Shown: positions 19,249 through 29,356 of the stretch, in pieces
Position numbering within the stretch: position 1 is the first letter of the stretch
Layout: the number at the start of each line of letters is the position of its first letter
Assembly (NCBI GenBank): GCA_003971905.1
Contig: RSEE01000081.1
Location: forward strand, 1 to 64,000
Length of the DNA: 64,000 bases
Direction: 5' to 3'
Origin: Moniliella sp. 'wahieum'
Lineage: Eukaryota > Basidiomycota > Moniliellomycetes > Moniliellales > Moniliellaceae
Translations under genes and position numbers: made by a program
The notes under the pieces: generated by a model
Seen by the model: the letters and a program-made list of their open reading frames with translations, nothing else
Databases searched by the model: none
What the model was told of the DNA's origin: nothing

Positions 19249-21926
19249 ATGACGAGCGACGACTCGGCCAGCGAGTACTCCAACCAGGACTCCTTCGCCC
19301 CCTCGTCCTTTGACCACAGAAGCAGCGCCCCCAGCCACGCTCTTCCGTCTTCCCTGTCCGCCTCAATGGCCGTGCCGCCCAGCCGCCCCTGCCGTCCAGC
19401 GACGTGTCCGATGTCGAGTCCCAGCTTGCCCAACTCAACCTTCACCTCACCGCCGCCGCCGCCGCAGACCAGCGCCCCCCTGCTCCTCCTGCCTCCCATG
19501 TTTCCGACGCGACGACCGACGTTGAGCGGCAAGCGGCGCAGCTCACATCGCAGCTCGCTGCTCTGTCGTCTCACTTATCTCCCGCGCTGCCCGAGCCCAA
19601 CGCTGCTCGCCACTCGTGCCTTCTCCCCGCTGCGGCCGCTGCTGGCACGCCCCACCACGCACCCTCCCTCAGCTCCGGGTCCGAGTATGGTTCCGATGCC
19701 GATACGCACGAGGAGGTGCTCACCCGCCCCCCGCGCCGCCGCGGAGTTACGGTGGCCAGTGCCGCTCCTATGGAGGTGGCATCTGTCACCGCCGAGCAGC
19801 TGTCTGTGCAAGCTGCGCTCGAGGCCGAGGCGGACGCCCGCAATCCCAATCGTCCACGTACGTTGCAGGAGGCGCGAGCGCGGGCCAAAGCACGTGCCCT
19901 GGCCAAGCAGTCCCTGTCGCATCCTCTTCCCTTGCCTGCACCTCCTCTGGAACCCAAGAGTCGTCTCAAACAAAGTCTCCGCTGTCTGCTCCCATCATTG
20001 CTTTCGACCCAGCTTTGACCTTGGCCGAGCGCTCCGATTCGCCCACTCGTCGCCCCGCCCGTTCCCCGCGCCGTTTGTCAGACCAGCCAGCCATGGACGG
20101 TGCCTGTCCCATATCGACGCCCGGCGGGGACTCCCCGCTGCTTCAGCAAGACCGTTGGTTCAGACTGCCGTGCCCGGCAAGTTGCGTAGCGAGGGGGAAG
20201 ACACCGAGGAGGGCGTACCTGGAGATACAACCATGATTGCCGCACCTTCACCTGGCTTGGCCCCATCTGCTGAGATCGTCACGTCACCTGATGTATCCAT
20301 CGCTTCGCTGCCCACCTTTGGCCATGCTACGTCGCAGGGAATGTCCATTTCGTCCTCAGGGCGCTTACGCCAACGCACAAGACGCTCCCTGCGCTTCTGC
20401 CCGCCCCTGCCCCGTCGCTTCACCATCGATGGACGTGTTTGGCATTGACTGTCCCTGGCCCCGGCCCTTTTTTCAGTGACGCCCCAGGCCCGCAGGCACC
20501 CGGCGGTCGCTTCCTTCGAGCGGCAACCAACTTGGGTGCGGTACGCAAAATTACCGAGAACCATTTCCCGCCCAAGGCAGCGTCCATTAGCGGACCGTTT
20601 CCGACAACGGCCTCGGTCGCAGTAGCCTATGCTGAAGCGGCAGCCGACTTGCTGGCCACGCCCACGGGGCTGCCGACCTGGGTCAACCTCATGTCCAATC
20701 CGTCGAACCGTGGTGCGTATTAAGTTGTCTGTTGATCCTTATATCCGATGGTCTTGCGCCATGCGTGAATGAACTGCTGACCTGTATCTCTTGCGTTAGG
20801 AGATACTGTGACTCCGCGCAAGGCGCAAGCGCCCATTCCGTCCGAGTTTGGTGGGATTTGGACAACGACGACGATCAACACGGGCTTGTCCGATGTCACC
20901 TTTCCCGTCCGCGGCGACGGTGGTCGGGCTGTAGCGTTACCCTTTTCGTCGTCCGAGCCGGTTATCTCGTCTCCCATTGATTCTTCTCCGCACTCGCCCT
21001 GCCGATGGACCAGGAACGCTGACCACGTCGCACGGAGACGAGCAGGCGAAAGTGCAGGCGCTGAGCGAGATGCCTCGTAACCTTCCCTACCCAGGTGCCT
21101 ATGCCATGCAGCAGCAACAGCAGAACCGTGCCCACATCCAGCACGTCGCACAGCAACAACAAAGTCTCACTCGTGCCCAGCGTCCGCGTGCTGAACCCAA
21201 CGCGAAGTCCGCGGGTTAGTCCTGGGCCCCTTTCGTGCCCGAGCACCCGAATCTCCATCGGGATTTACTTTTCTACGAAGGGGTGAGACTCCATCATCAG
21301 GCACGATGCCGCTCATCTCCAAACCCTTGCCGTCTCCCAAACCCGAATCGGTTTCTTCTTCATCCGACAGGTCGCTGTCGCGGAGAACGTTGCCCGGTGG
21401 GATCGGGGGTGGCCAAGCGCCCGCCTTACCGACGATTGATGTGATGCAGACGTCGATGCAGACGCAGACGCCGATGCAGACACCGATGCAGACGCCAATG
21501 CAGACGCGACACTTTCGGGCCTGGCAACCATCGTATCAGTGCAGTCTCGAGGTTCCGCGTATGTTGCGGGACGCGCCGCGCCCGATGCACTCGGTCCGAG
21601 CCAGTATCGATTTACCGCACGGCTCGCCGCACGCGCCTGGTTTGACGCCCATCGTCCGTCGGTGGCAGTGGGCACGGGTTTGGCTCGACGCGCGTCTGTC
21701 GCCCCGCGCGGAACGGATCGAGGAGTGGAAACAGGGATTGGACTTGGCTGCGTTGGAGCGCATGTGCGATGCGCTTCCTCGGCCGAACCACGCGACTTGG
21801 CCCACGCCCTACGACGGTCTCAGGATGACGTCCAGGCCATCTCGCTCTACCTCAAACGAGCTGCCGGCGCACGCAAACCCAGTCCCGTCCGCCGATCCAA
21901 AATGTCCCTCTTGGGCGGCCGGTGAC
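19249..21926 (+). CDS. Hypothetical low-complexity protein with coiled-coil and Gln repeats
   Basis: I do not recognise the family. Coding signal moves between frames. MTSDDSASEYSNQDSFAPSS is at 19249. Two Leu-heptad segments follow (SDVESQLAQLNLHL and TDVERQAAQLTSQLAALSSHL, 19400-19575), then an Ala/Arg-rich helix (LQEARARAKARALAKQSL). A more conserved-looking globular piece runs 20440-20715 (FGIDCPWPRPFFSDAPGP ... LPTWVNLMSNPSNR). A GT-AG intron fits at about 20712-20799, after which GDTVTPRKAQAPIPSEFGGI continues. Further on are QQQQQNRAHIQHVAQQQQ (21105-21163), an Asp-Ala repeat at 21445-21510 in one frame, and a helical end (DLAALERMCDALP, DDVQAISLYLKRAAGARK) finishing SKMSLLGGR. A regulatory or scaffold role is only a guess. 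It may be two genes. A RTCACRTG palindrome lies at 19049. Confidence 0.45.
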
Positions 21927-21929
21927 CCG

Positions 21930-22760
21930 AACTGGGACCCCCCTACTGTGCCCTGTACCCCCTTCCCCCTTCTGCGTCTCTCGCCTCCCTCGCCCCCTCG
22001 CCTCCCGACGGGTGCGGGGGGTAGGCTAAGCACCGCGGACCCAATGAATTCATACCCTTGCTTTCCCTTGCAGCCTTGTTCCCCGCACCAATGCATCCGC
22101 TTCGCTGACGTGTCCAACGACGTGTCTTCCCCCCCACCATGATTGAGCGTCGGCGCCCCCAAAGCGTCGAACTCCAGTAGAATGGATACAGTGGTACGCA
22201 AGCTTCCTTTGGGATCTTGTTGGGCAGCAGACGGGCGAGTCAATGGGTTGGCCTTGTATGCGGGTAAAGGGGAACTGAGCCATATTTGGAAATCGTTCCT
22301 GTCAGGGCATCCGCAAGACCACCAAAGACTGTCGTCTGTGCCCTACGGAAGGTCGGAAGGTCGGCATTGACTGGTAAACGTGAATTGGAAGCGCGTTCGA
22401 CCAGTAACAGGAATGACTTTCGTGACGCTCTCAAGAGGATTTCGCGTCGCATCCGGGGCCGACTTGCTTAGGTGTAGACTCCGATGTCGTAGCACAAACA
22501 ACCGCTCCCATCCTCTTTGTGGGGAACATGTGCGAAGGAATGCTATGCTATGGGTTCAGGCAAGAGCGCGTGTGCGAGTGGGAGTCAGGTGCCACTAGCC
22601 CGCACCCCAACCTGCAGCCTCGTCCCTGTGTCTGTTGCTGACTCCTGCCCAGCGCTATGCTCTGTGTGTCGCGCTCTCGCCTAACCCCACTCGATCCATC
22701 GAGACAAGCTGCGCGTCCATCCATTCCAGCGCGCCAACCGAAACGGGGCGGTGGCGTACC
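21930..22760. other. Intergenic stretch between converging genes
   Basis: Small open frames on both strands (for example 22143-22370 plus) show no motif. I see no RNA gene or repeat. The region probably holds the 3' ends of the hypothetical gene to the left and PEX19 to the right. Confidence 0.5.
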
Positions 22761-22762
22761 GG

Positions 22763-24002
22763 TTACATAACGGAGCACTCTTCGTCTTTGCCCAGGCCGG
22801 GCAAGTCGAGGCCTTCCGGCACGTCGCCCACGATTTCGTCCGGTGGCGCACCGCAGTCTTGCATAGCGTTCATCAGTTCGTGCACCTTTTCTGCCGTGCC
22901 TGTTGCGCCGGGGAAGGGGAGTGCGCGTTGCCGGGTCAGCGCCCTCGGGCAGTGCCGGTTCCTCTTCCCATTCCGGATCTTCAAACACGGCGACCACTTG
23001 GGTCACAATGCCCGCTTGCTTAGTGTAGCGTTCTTGGTCCGGCTTGGGGAGCGCTCGGAAGTGTCGCTGGCCAAGTAGGCGGGGTACTGCTCGTTCATCT
23101 CCTTCATCGGACCATACAGCACCTCTTTGCCCATCAAGTCCGACATCATGTTTTCCAGCATGGCCGCCATGCCTTCTTCTCCCTCGCCAGTGCCCAGGTC
23201 TCCTAGCGACTTGAACAGTTCTTCCATCGAAGGGCCTCCTTCGCCCCCGGCGCCCCCAGCTCCGATAACATACGCAACAACTCTTCCTGCCCTGCGCCGC
23301 CCGCGCCAGTGGACGAAGTCGCATTCTTGTCACTCGTCTTGAGCCGGTTCATCGTCGCGGCAATCGTGTCTTGGAAGCTGGCCGGGGCAGCTCCGGGGGC
23401 AGTGGCAGACGCCGTCGACGAAGGTTGCGACGTCGACGCGCCGGCATTGGGGTCGAGTCCCGTCCCACCAAACAGCAACCGTTCAAATTGTTTCATCAAT
23501 GCCTCCTCGTCCATCTCTCCCTGGGAGCCGGATGCGGCCGCCGACGTAGACGGGGACTTGGACTGGACTCGGACCCAGACGAGGTCGGGCCGCACCCGCC
23601 GTCGCAGCACTGGCGTCCAGACCAGCTAACATGTCTCTGGATCCCTTGCGCAAACTGAGCGGCAAAGTCTTCCGACAAGAAATCGTCCTCGTCCTCAGCG
23701 GCCGCGGAGGTGGGCTCCTTCTCTCCCTCTCCACTGTCGCTTTCTTGGCAGGGTGGAGGCAGGCTTTCCGGGGGTGGGGGGTAGCAGGGCCGCAGCAGAA
23801 GGTGTGGCAGCCGCAGCCGCAGCCGCCGGAGCGGGCTTGGCCGTGTCGTTAAATTCGTCCAACACACCTTGAGGCGGGGGCGGAAGCGGGGTCAGCACCA
23901 GGCGTGTCAGCAGGGCAACAGCGGCGCGGAGGAAGCGTACCATCCAGATCGTCCAGGTCGTCCAGGCCGTCGAGGGCGTGGGGGTCGGTGTCAGGGGCCA
24001 TG
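22763..24002 (-). CDS. PEX19: Peroxin-19, peroxisomal membrane protein import receptor
   Basis: Pex19 binds peroxisomal membrane proteins in the cytosol and delivers them to Pex3. The start MAPDTDPHALDGLDDLDDLD (about 24002) is the acidic N-terminal Pex3-binding end. EDEDDFLSEDFAAQFAQGIQ, EALMKQFERLLFGGTG and FQDTIAATMNRLKTSDKNAT follow in the middle. The conserved core MEELFKSLGDLG with MLENMMSDLMGKEVLYGPMK and EMNEQYPAYL is at 23060-23227. The end has VHELMNAMQDCGAPPDEIVG and GLDLPGLGKDEECSVM. The last four residues C-S-V-M form a CaaX box that fits farnesylation, as in other Pex19 proteins. Frame changes occur near 23860, 23620, 23230, 23060 and 22980. All other family hallmarks are present. 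Confidence 0.92.
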
Positions 24003-24607
24003 GTGGGCAGAGGCAGAGAAGCGCACCCAAGCCGAGGTGCGAGGTGGTGGGCAGTGGCGATGGAGTTGGACGTGGCGCCGCCTGGAACGAATCGGGACTG
24101 CCTTCCGCCCGCTCGCTCCTCCGGCTTGCCTGAGGCCGTACCGGCGGCGCCGCCCCACACCCGCCCCCATTCCGCCCGGCGGAATGCAGCCGGCGCACCA
24201 GCACGCAGCCGAACGCCCTCGAGCGCTGTGAAAGAGTACCCTGCCTACTCACCTACCCAACCTACCGCCCCTCCCGCCCTGCTGGCTGCTGCGCCCCCCC
24301 CATTTCCCTGGATTCGATCCGTGCCCCACCGCGTCCAGCTCGTACAGTACGTCTATGAGAAAAGGTGGCAGGTACGACGCGCTGGCCCGAGGAGATCGGT
24401 GGCGCCGGAATCAGCAGCACACGCGTTGGGGTGCATGTGTTGTAGGAGTACCCGCCGGCCAACCAACCCGTCGAGGAATCGGATTTGGATATAGGAAAGG
24501 GGAGGCGCCGATGGGCTCGTGGTGCGGGCGCTCAGGTCCAGGCTGGTCTGCTGATGTATATCCAAAGCGTTTAAGCTGGAGGAGGAGGGGGAGCCGAGCA
24601 AGCCGGC

Positions 24608-26830
24608 TCACTGCCGCGGCACTGGAATCAAAGAATCCAACCCCAGTGGGTTGAATGGATGGATGGGATGGATAAATGGATAGATGGATAGAAGGATATA
24701 GGGAATTCCAAAGCAAAAGCAGGGTGTCGTGATATTTCCAAAAAGGGCATCGTGAGTAAAGAGAACGAAGGGGTCATCGATCATCGCCAGAACGACGTCC
24801 CAGGGCCAGGAACCAGGACCGTCGTCGGGAGCCAAGCAGATCGGGCAAAAACCAAGAAAAAGAGCAAAAGGGAGAGGGTTAGAAATGCGCACAAGTCGCG
24901 TCGCAGGGCGCGAAGGGGCGCCAGCGCTCCCAGCTGCCATGCAGGCGCTAGGACAAAGCGGGCGCAGCGGTCGTTCATCCAACTCGTATGCAGGGGGGAG
25001 GTCGTCCCCGCTGTCGGGGCGGGCAGGGGGGAGGCAGCCAACGGAGTGGGGCCAGACAAGGAGGGAGTGCGAGGGGCAGGGGAAGAGAGGGAGATGGAGA
25101 GGCGGGGGGTGGATAGCGTGGGCATGGCCGTCTGACGGCGTGGGGGGTCAAGGAAACGCCTGGAAGAGAGCCCAGGCTTCGGCTTGCACCCAATGACCAC
25201 CTAGGGCGGGGTGGCGCAAGTAGATCATTGTTACTTGTCTCGGTGGGGGATATGAAGCGCTCCAACGGTACTGGCTCTTGTCTCTGCACGTCAGGACACT
25301 GGACGGGGACGGAAGCACGGCGTGGGCCCAATCCAAAGGACCAATTGGGCCAACGACGATCTTGCCTGACCAGGGGGGAAGCGGGGGCGAAAAGTGGGTT
25401 GCTTGCGAGAAGGAAGAGGCGAACCCGTCCGTGTGGCACCAGAAACAGCACCAGAAACGGGCGAACGCCGGTCCGAGTGCCAAGACACACTAAGGGGGAA
25501 ACCGACTGCTCACCAGGGCTGAGGCGGGGCTCACCTACGCCGATGGACGTGGCACTGAGACTCAAGCGGAGAGGATTGCGCTCGTCCGAATCGGGGTCCA
25601 CGGAGAAGGACATGCGAGTAGCCGAATCAGTAGGCGTGAGGGGGCTCGGGTGGTTGGACTGACGCTGCGACGGGGAGCTGTAGTTTGGGGGGTTCCCTTC
25701 GATGCACACGCCTCTCGTACCCCCCCCCTCGGTCCACTCTCCCAGAAGCGGGTCCACCTCTTCTTGTTCAGGGGCCAGGTTGTAGCTGGCTGGGTAGGCA
25801 TAGGGGAGCACCGAGAGCGAGTGGAGGAGCCAAGCCGTGCTTGCTTCCGCTCGCAGTGGGTCGTTTGGATCGTGGTGTTCGGCCGCAAGACGGAACAATT
25901 GAATCTCTCTCGGCCCCACCGAGCCGTCCAGCGCATCTCCTGCATCTGATAACGTCGTTACAGCCGGGGCGGTGGAACGAGACCTGTGGCGCCGTGCGGG
26001 GCAGGACGACGGTAGACCAGAGGCTCACTGCCCGCCCTTCGTGTCACTCCGCGTGGGGGGCAGGTTGAGGGGATGGGGGGAGCAAGGGGTGAGAACAGGA
26101 GAGAGCGAAGCCGGGGATGAGACGGAGCCAGCAGAAGCGGGAGAAGTAAGAGAAGGAGTAGAGATGGAGACAGTGCGGGGGAGAGGAATTGCCGCTCGTT
26201 TCCGGCTCCTGGTTCGTTAGTGTGGGTTCTGTGGGATTGGTAGGGCTCGAAGCGGCGGCGCCGAATTACCCCGGCGACGGCGCGCCAGACGTGGTGTCCA
26301 CTTGGCGGCCGTGAACAACTTGGCTGGCCTTTGTGCGCGGACGACCGGACGGCGAGAGGGGGGCACTGTGGTGTTGCGTGTTATGGTCGTGGGCAGGGTG
26401 CCTGTCATCCGGTACAGCAGGCTCCGAAGTGGGAGAGGTGGCCAGACTGTGGGTTGGGATGGCTTCGGGGCGGAACGGGGAAGGGGGTGGGGAGCTGAGG
26501 GAAAGCTCGGGATACTTGGTGGTGGCCGGGGGGTTGGGGGCAGGGCGGTGGGCGAGTGGGTGGCGGCCAGGCTGTGGTGTGTTCGGGCACGCTGGGCAGG
26601 CGGGCAGTGCGCCGACGCGCCTTCTTGCGCACGTTGAGGGCGGATGGGATGGAGGGCATGGCAGGCAAGGCGGGCAAGACAGGCATGGCCAGCAGGGAGA
26701 CGACCCGCTGGAGAGGGTGGGTGGGTGGTGTGGCCCGCGGGACGAGGGGTGGTGTGGTGGTGGTGGAGGGGGTCAGCCAGGAATCATTCTGAATGTCGAT
26801 ATCAACGGCGAGCGGACGAGCCAGGGAGGG
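24608..26830 (-). CDS. Doubtful hypothetical gene, possible membrane segment near its end
   Basis: No family recognised. Minus-strand pieces with protein-like composition follow one another. NVRKKARRRTARLPSVPEH is near 26600. IQLFRLAAEHHDPNDPLRAE and ASTAWLLHSLSVLPYAYPAS run 25780-25915, followed by EQEEVDPLLGEW and SFSVDPDSDERNPLRLS near 25600. Near the end is a hydrophobic run, LCAFLTLSLLLFFLVFARSA (about 24830-24890), that could span a membrane. Frames change repeatedly and Pro-rich stretches dominate, so this could be one gene, two, or partly chance. No start could be fixed. Confidence 0.3.
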
Positions 26831-27580
26831 TTATGCGTTCGTTACTTTGGTTGGCAAATGCGGGGGCCGCCAGTGGCACGCCAGCCACGCACGGCGCCAG
26901 TCTCCCTCTGCGCCACCCCCCCGGGAGCGCAGCACCCGCCTGCGGGGGCGCGCAGGAGGACAGCGGTCGACGGAGGCATGGAGGCAGTCTCTGTCCCTGT
27001 CGACCACCTAGCTCGAGCGGCAAGTGGCGTGCCGAGTTCAGGCACCATAGGCTGATAGCCAGTGCCTCGTCCTCGACTCGCAAGGTGCAGTACCCTCCTC
27101 TAGCGCGGTGCTGCTCGTTTGCCGCGGACGAGCAGCTGTCGTTCTTGTCGGCGGACGAGCGTAAGCATGAATGAAGCATCCTCCGGCCTCCCTCCCTCCC
27201 CTCCCCTCCCCTCCAATGCCCCCGGCCAGCCTCCAACGTTTCGCCGTTTGTAAAAGCTTCCAACGGCAAAAACACTACAAACGATACTCGATACCAGAGC
27301 TACGTATAGACATGGAGGTGGGCCTAGAACGCAGCCGGTTGCGGCCTGTGCGGCAGTGCGTAGCCGCACCCTGCCGCACCAGGCCGCACACATCGAAGGA
27401 TAGACGGGTGGCTGCCTGTTTAATTAGACAAAAAGAGTATACATAGTGCCTAACGGATGCGCTGGGCGCTGCATAGGAGACGCTGTACGTATAGGCCCTG
27501 TCCATATATCGAGTATCGCCTTCAAGCATGACTTCACGCGTCACGCGTCAACCGTCGAGCTTCAAGCTGGACTGCAAGCC

Positions 27581-27614
27581 TCAAGCTTCAAGCTTCAAGC
27601 TTCAAGCTTCAAGC
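27581..27614. repeat. Heptamer array (TTCAAGC)n, plus orientation
   Basis: Four to five tandem copies of TTCAAGC. The reverse-complement array (GCTTGAA)n lies 350 bp to the right at 27961-27985, so the two could pair as a long hairpin in single-stranded DNA or RNA. Confidence 0.9.
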
Positions 27615-27804
27615 CCTTCCAGCTACCGGCTACCAACACTGGCACCACCTTTCCCAGCATATACATAACGCGCAAGTTACTATTTACTACAGCTACCTAA
27701 TTACCACAGTTCCTAGTTGCTAGTTAAGACGTTAAGTGTTGCGCGTGTTACATGTTACACCTAACAGGCTAACCTCAGTAACCGGTATCCCGGTAACCGG
27801 GGGA

Positions 27805-27827
27805 CCTAAGGCCTAAGGCCTAAGGCC
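27805..27827. repeat. Heptamer array (CCTAAGG)n
   Basis: Three copies of CCTAAGG follow one another, directly after the palindromic words ggtatcccggtaaccgg. Confidence 0.9.
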
Positions 27828-27960
27828 AAATCCCCACAAAAACTTAACTGCCTCTCCCCGTTACAACAGCGGTTTTTGTGGGTAACGCGTAGCGCATACA
27901 AGGCCTAACCGGCGTAATCGACGGAGAAATCAACGAATTGCTCCTCGATCAGTAGAATCC

Positions 27961-27985
27961 CTTGAAGCTTGAAGCTTGAAGCTTG
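27961..27985. repeat. Heptamer array (GCTTGAA)n, inverse of the array at 27581
   Basis: Three and a half copies of the 7-bp unit in opposite orientation to the array at 27581-27614. A related mixed array (aagcgtcaagcttcaagcttcaag) lies at 28806-28835. Confidence 0.9.
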
Positions 27986-28400
27986 ATCATCGATCCCTCT
28001 CAGCCACGAATCATTTGTCCTTGGCAAACGGCAAACCCGATAGGCGCTATATAGGCGCTACAATAGCCAAGGAGCATGTCTCCGTTGCCGAGTTGGCTCA
28101 CATGTCACGTCGATCAGCGAGCGCAGCGACCATCGATGATCACGTATCGAGTATCGAGAATTGCTCCCAGATTGATATCCACCACAGCACCATTCCATAT
28201 CCATCGACCATCCAGGAATTTAAGCTTAATCGATTCTCCGTATCCACTCGCGTCGCGCGTTAGCGATTGTCCTGATCGATCATCGATCATGGATAATCGA
28301 TAATCAGCTACCGTCCAACGCTTCCCCCGTCTTCTCATTGGGAGCCTTAAGATCATGAGATCCGAGATCTGAGGTGGGTTGTACTTTAACTGTGGCTTAG

Positions 28401-28441
28401 CTAACGCTTAACGTTAACGCTTAACGTTTAACGCTTAACGG
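28401..28441. repeat. Imperfect heptamer array (CGCTTAA)n
   Basis: Five slightly irregular copies of taacgct / ttaacg, with spacings of 6-8 bp. The word TTAACG recurs in every copy. Confidence 0.85.
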
Positions 28442-28504
28442 TTGGAGAGTGTAGTGCTATAGGCCATAGGGCCTTAGGGTTCCCGGCGCAACCCTCTCAG
28501 TTGT

Positions 28505-28640
28505 CAATTGATCGGTGATCTAACCCCTCCTGCTCGCTCCATCTTCCTCCTCATCCTGCTGTCGCCTTTCCCGTCAGATGTTGGTTGTAGACTTGTGGCT
28601 CTGCTCCCATTGAAACTTGAAGTCGGACTCTAGCAGTAGA
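28505..28640 (+). repeat. Diverged dispersed repeat, copy A
   Basis: Shares ordered words with 34300-34520: gatcggtga, CCTGCTCGCT(C/T)CATCT, a CT-rich run, CCGTCAGATGTTG versus CCTTCAGACGTTG, AGACTTGTGGC, and ACTCTAGCA. Copy B is longer by an insertion before ACTCTAGCA. Neither copy encodes a recognisable protein, so it may be a solo LTR or a non-autonomous element. Confidence 0.6.
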
Positions 28641-29356
28641 AACGCATTGTGACAGGTGTTCTAAGGCCAAAGGTATGGAAAAGTTAGTGTGGAGCAGAGG
28701 TGCCCCCTCTCACTCGCGGAACAAAGGCAACCTAGGTCACCGGTCACCCCCCAGAAAAAAAAGAGGGGTGTGGCATGTGGTGGAGGAAGAGGCAGGGAGT
28801 TCAAGCGTCATAAGCGTCAAGCTTCAAGCTTCAAGTTGAAGTATCGTTTCATTGAATATGGAATGGGAGCCCTCAGATTCAGCTTTGATAGGAGCAGAAG
28901 GGAGGGAGACGCATGGAGATAAACATGCGGTGTCCATGTGCATAAGTGGGAAAGCAAACCAAACAAACCCTAGGAGGAAAATGCCTTAGATCAAAACGAG
29001 GACAACTGTGCGCCCCTCACGGCCTCGATCAGACTCAGGAACGTATAATGTTCATGCAGCCAGAGGAGGGCCAGGGGACAAGGAACTTGAAGAAGGACAC
29101 GAAGAGGAAATGATAGAGATCGAGAGCTAGTGTAGAAGGGGGGAAAGGGACGAAAGGGGATGACATGGACATGGGATAGTGGATTATATAAGAAGCTGTA
29201 TGGCATGCACAGCTGTGAAACACGCACATACAGCCGTGCCCGTCCCAGCCAGCAGCTGCTGCCTTTCAGCAAAATTCTCTGGGATCAACATTGAGTTCAA
29301 GAATCAAACCAAATCCCCAACCAATCTGCCTCATTGGCGAAGGACATCAGTTGCCC

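Larger units (their letters stand above)
27050..29356. other. Gene-poor, less GC-rich stretch with palindromes and heptamer repeats
   Basis: Base composition drops visibly against the flanks from about 27,230. The stretch holds short 7-bp arrays, the perfect palindrome AAGCTT many times, clustered ATCGAT words (28120-28310) and ggtaaccgg palindromes. No open frame has recognisable protein. It forms the left half of an island that surrounds the OPT transporter gene. Confidence 0.65.

Noticed and set aside
18934-20448. One 504-codon open frame as a gene
   Set aside because: It begins inside tRNA-Glu and its first 100 codons are non-coding. The real coding signal starts near 19249 and switches frame at about 19385.
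24300-24330. TGGATTCGATCC as a tRNA T arm
   Set aside because: No acceptor, D or anticodon arm could be built around it.
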